Of a DNA stretch of 64,000 nt, positions 60,617 to 64,000 are shown piece after piece. Made by a program: the position numbers and the translations under genes. The stretch lies in NCBI GenBank assembly GCA_017562135.1, contig QEYB01000255.1:310001-374000 (forward strand), written 5' to 3'. The stretch comes from Dipylidium caninum (lineage: Eukaryota; Platyhelminthes; Cestoda; Cyclophyllidea; Dipylidiidae). The notes below the pieces were generated by a model. It saw only the letters and a list, made by a program, of their open reading frames with translations. It was not told where the DNA came from and ran no database searches. Each line of letters starts with the position of its first letter. Position 1 is the first letter of the stretch.

Positions 60617-62515
60617 CCACCGCCCTACTCTAGTCTCGGGTTTTTAGAAAATCATACGACTTGATTTTGACAAGATTTCCTCTCTTTAATTTGTTTGACT
60701 TGGATTCCTTCAACTTGAGGCAAAAATATTTCTCTAAACGCAGCCATTACTTATGATATGAGTAATACCAGTGAAGAAGAATTTAAGTCCGGTAATAATA
60801 TTTGATAGATTCACTTAAATTGTCAAACGTTTAATCCAAATAGGTCTTCAGCAACAGTAAATGGAAATGTGTTGTAAATTCCGAACATGTTTTCTCCCAT
60901 ACTTTTATATGCTCATGCAAAAATAGCTTTAACTTACAGTGTGGGTCCATCCTGTAGAAATAGCGAGCCATATTATTATCCAAGACCTTTTATGGGTCGC
61001 TGGGTTACAGGCAGAATATTATGAAAAGCTTAGGAGTTACAAACTCACAGTTAGCCTCCAGCCATTACCCGACTGTGAGGATTAATGCAGGCAAAAATGT
61101 TTGCCCTAAGAAATATAATCGAAAATGACGTCAGATAATAAGTGTTATCTGGATGGCTTTCGAATTAAATTAATGCGTTTTGGAAGTCTTCTGCTGAAGA
61201 AATACATCGGATTCCTTTTCGTCGTCATTTCGTAGCCATTTTTAGCTGAGTATTCGTACTTTATTTACCATACAGCATTGGATAAATATCACCTCAATTC
61301 CATTGAGTCAGTGCGGCACCTATTAGATCTATTAACTCCAGAAAACTCTCATAAGTATTAATCAATTCAATTAGTATCTAAGTATTCAAAGCTAGCTCCT
61401 ATATAAATAATGCAACAAAGGGTATGGTTCAGATATGCTTCAAGTTTAATTGTGAATGGCAAACAACTGGCAGAGAAAAAATTTATTCACATTAATGGGT
61501 TTGGCTTACCAGTTCAATTTTGTAACTGTAATGAATGACGACATCGATTACGCTGTTTACTTATAAATATTTGTTTTTCAATGCCTGGCTTTACGTGTAC
61601 TACTAATCGATCAACATTTTTTTCTCCCTGACGACATATTATCCTTCACGCTGCTGAATTATTTCTCACCAGAGGACAGCTTTGAAAAGTCTGTAGGAAA
61701 ACAGCAGTCAAGCACTTTAATTTAGGAATGTAGTTCCATTCTGAAATTATAACTTTATATTGTATACGCTGATTTGACTTGGATGGTAAAATCGTCCAGT
61801 CCATATAGTTACGGAGCAAACTTGGACTGGCTTGAGATTCGTGAGCTCCACTTTTTTCAGTTTGGTAGATTAATCTACCAAACGTTATTAGTAAAATAGC
61901 GGCTCAGAATAATTGGGAAGGAACAATAGCTGTGAGGTTTCAAATCGGGAACTATGGACCTAAATGTAGAGCTGCCCTGGGAACTCTTTTTTGAAGATTC
62001 AAATCTATTTTACATTATCCGCCGTGGACGGAATTGACAGAAAGTTTTAATTTTCTTCTCTTGTAATGGGGTTGCAAATTTAAAAAAATTAGGCGGAGTT
62101 CAACGCGTAAAATATTGAAATATTTTCAAATTTTGAATTGTATTAGAAACTTTGAAACGATTAAACGTCGTTTTCGTTTACATTTTAACGCGACTATCAA
62201 TTTGTTTATCTTAATATTTGGAATTTATTTCCTACTTTAAACGCGAAACTTTTGTTTAATGGTCTTAAAATGATTTTGTTGGGTACGCTATGTTTTTTAG
62301 ATCGTAAGCCCCAGTTGACCGTGTATTTTTGCTTTTAGATTCTGTTGTCCCTATTTTGTAAAGTGCTGCCTATTCCGCCTTAAAACCAATTATCTCAAGT
62401 GTGTAATTTTACAACTCCGTATTGCCATTGAACTGCTTTCACACGCCGTTTGTCGTCTTGTAGATTGATGAAAATGCGCAGATGTGCTAGCTAACGAAAT
62501 TGGAATTTATTTCTA
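60617..62515. other. AT-rich upstream region of the last gene
   Basis: No coding exon was recognised in about 1.9 kb. Base composition is distinctly AT-rich. It contains a 24-bp perfect palindrome at 61860-61883. The promoter or 5' untranslated region of the gene starting at 62516 is expected in the distal part. Confidence 0.45.
61860..61883. repeat. 24-bp perfect palindrome
   Basis: The left half GTTTGGTAGATT is followed immediately by its exact reverse complement, with no spacer. It lies about 630 bp upstream of the next ATG in AT-rich DNA. Confidence 0.8.
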
Positions 62516-64000
62516 ATGGAATCGAAAACTAATGAGGCGCATCTCTTTCTGTCGAGCGTTGCTGGTGTATCAAATCCTCAAACAGGGACGCTCTTTGCCA
62601 GTCGCCACGTTACACATCCGCAAATTCCCGTTTCACTTCCAACTAGCTATAGCGTTGCCGGAGATAATTATAATAACTGCTCTATCCGGCCAGCTATTTC
62701 CCCTTGCAAGCGGAAGTTGAGTTCACCTCCCGCCACAAACGATCGGATAATGGAAGGATTTTCGAATGGCAGTCCTACAGCATCCAAGGGCTTTGTTCAA
62801 CCATCTCCGGCGAAACGTTCTTGTCAAAACAGTTTTCAGACCGAGACGCGGTCGGTTTCTCTCGTGACTAATGTACAACCCGCACTAGCTCCTGGAGATT
62901 CTTCCGTTACAACATCAGAGTCGGCAATGTCTCAGCCTCCAACAACATCAGATTATGATCGTTCGAATTCCGGAAAACTAGAACAAGTGATCGAACACGT
63001 GCTTGAACTGGCCCGGAGCGATGAACCGCACGAGGACGTTTTTGTACTACCCGTCCGGACTCGGGAATTCATTCCAATACCCTCACCCATCAACCAAGGA
63101 AGTACTCCCAGTTCCAGTCTTAACACATCCCCTCCAGGGTCCCCTTCTAGTTCTCCCCGTCTTATTTCTCCCGCATTTTCGACTTCAACTACTCCTACTA
63201 ATCCTATGGTTATCGCCCCCCATAACTTTTCCAGAAGCACACCGGTAGATCAATCCCCATCCGGCACTCAGCTGCATCAACGTTCCGCCCCTGCTGCACC
63301 TCCCGCTGCGATCACCGACTTGCAAAGGGAACGATTGCGTTTGCAAGCTGTACGCGAGTCTAATGTGCAGGTGTCCATGGCAAACGCGCCTTCCACGGTC
63401 ACGATGCTGATGAAAACTACTGCGACTGCAGATTCTCTCGAAACGTCTTTCATGCAGCTCAAGGGGTTAACCCAAAGTAGTTATCTTGATTCCTCATGTG
63501 CAGCTGTTCAACCACAAGGGTGCGCTCCCCGGCAAATTCTCTCCAAAGTGCCGGTAGCTGTCGCTGAAACAAAAATACTGCCGGTGCAGCAGCCGGAAAT
63601 GCAAAATCAGCAAACCAATCAACAAAATCAAAATCTTCAACCAAGAGTGCTTGCATACATCCCTCAACGCCAAATTTATGATTCGGCCAACTCTGTTTTT
63701 ACCGTTCCTACTACTGTCCAACCTAGACCGAACATATCATCTCAAATTGCTGTGAAAAAGGATTCCATGGTACAATTCACAAATCAAATTAATTATCCCC
63801 CTCATGGAGCTTCTATTTCCAATGGCGTTACTCAAGTTACTCCCATTAAGCATTCGGGTATAGCTCCAATCCATACAATGCAATATTCAGACGTGTCGCC
63901 CAAGTCTACTCTGGCATCAGCCCCCACCAGGAAACGTCCTACATCATCTTCAAAAAGGAAAAAACCTTCGCCGAGTCAGCAAACCATACCCCAAGGAGCT
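62516..64000 (+). CDS. Ser/Pro/Gln-rich protein, 5' part, runs off the window
   Basis: A frame open from the first ATG (an in-frame TAA lies at 62492-62494) to the last base gives at least 495 residues with no stop. Composition is rich in Ser, Pro, Thr and Gln, as in disordered nuclear regulators. Notable parts: a basic CKRKLSSPP near residue 70; a short amphipathic helix KLEQVIEHVLELARSDE followed by DVFVLPVRTREFIPIP near residues 155-190; a second charged helix TDLQRERLRLQAVRES near 265; a Gln/Asn-rich run (MQNQQTNQQNQNLQ) near 363; and a bipartite basic cluster RKRPTSSSKRKKPSP near 480 that would serve as a nuclear localisation signal. No enzymatic or DNA-binding domain has appeared by the edge. 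I cannot name the family; a transcriptional or chromatin role is inference from composition only. The gene could continue for long beyond this point. Confidence 0.75.
   Translation, partial: MESKTNEAHLFLSSVAGVSNPQTGTLFASRHVTHPQIPVSLPTSYSVAGDNYNNCSIRPAISPCKRKLSSPPATNDRIMEGFSNGSPTASKGFVQPSPAKRSCQNSFQTETRSVSLVTNVQPALAPGDSSVTTSESAMSQPPTTSDYDRSNSGKLEQVIEHVLELARSDEPHEDVFVLPVRTREFIPIPSPINQGSTPSSSLNTSPPGSPSSSPRLISPAFSTSTTPTNPMVIAPHNFSRSTPVDQSPSGTQLHQRSAPAAPPAAITDLQRERLRLQAVRESNVQVSMANAPSTVTMLMKTTATADSLETSFMQLKGLTQSSYLDSSCAAVQPQGCAPRQILSKVPVAVAETKILPVQQPEMQNQQTNQQNQNLQPRVLAYIPQRQIYDSANSVFTVPTTVQPRPNISSQIAVKKDSMVQFTNQINYPPHGASISNGVTQVTPIKHSGIAPIHTMQYSDVSPKSTLASAPTRKRPTSSSKRKKPSPSQQTIPQGA

Overview
This is eukaryotic DNA, most likely from a parasitic flatworm and probably a tapeworm. 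The evidence is: intron-containing genes for animal proteins (centractin, cysteine string protein, RMND5, RWDD1, a pentameric ligand-gated channel); many introns only 28-40 nt long beside others of 0.1-2.4 kb; short, widely spaced genes; and a small precursor encoding flatworm-style amidated peptides ending in Trp. The species cannot be fixed from the sequence alone.

Layout. 0.9-1.7 kb (+): last two exons of centractin (ARP1). 4.6-4.7 kb: possible exon encoding a His-Gly repeat. 5.8-6.5 kb (-): decayed mariner transposase. 10.4-10.7 kb (+): neuropeptide precursor. 12.3-14.1 kb and 17.3-18.5 kb (both -): tandem pair of class I fructose-bisphosphate aldolase genes, one with six exons and one with three. 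18.5-23.2 kb: nothing recognised. 23.3-24.0 kb (-): complete, very compact cysteine string protein gene with six exons. 25.2-26.0 kb (+): intronless RWDD1. 28.6-34.2 kb (-): complete eight-exon RMND5, the RING subunit of the CTLH/GID ubiquitin ligase. 34.8-35.5 kb: dispersed repeat whose inverted copy lies at 60.1-60.6 kb. 36.2-38.1 kb (+): intronless 643-residue coiled-coil protein, not recognised. 41.8-50.0 kb (-): pentameric ligand-gated ion channel whose Cys-loop cysteines are replaced. 51.9-54.3 kb (-): three-exon gene, not recognised. 54.3-62.5 kb: mostly no genes seen. 62.5-64.0 kb (+): 5' end of a long Ser/Pro/Gln-rich, probably nuclear protein running off the window.

The genes do not form one pathway. 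Neuronal themes recur (peptide precursor, synaptic-vesicle chaperone, ligand-gated channel) among housekeeping genes (aldolases, centractin, RWDD1, RMND5), but I infer no functional cluster. Splice sites were read by eye from GT/AG boundaries, phase agreement and family conservation. No database or expression data were available.
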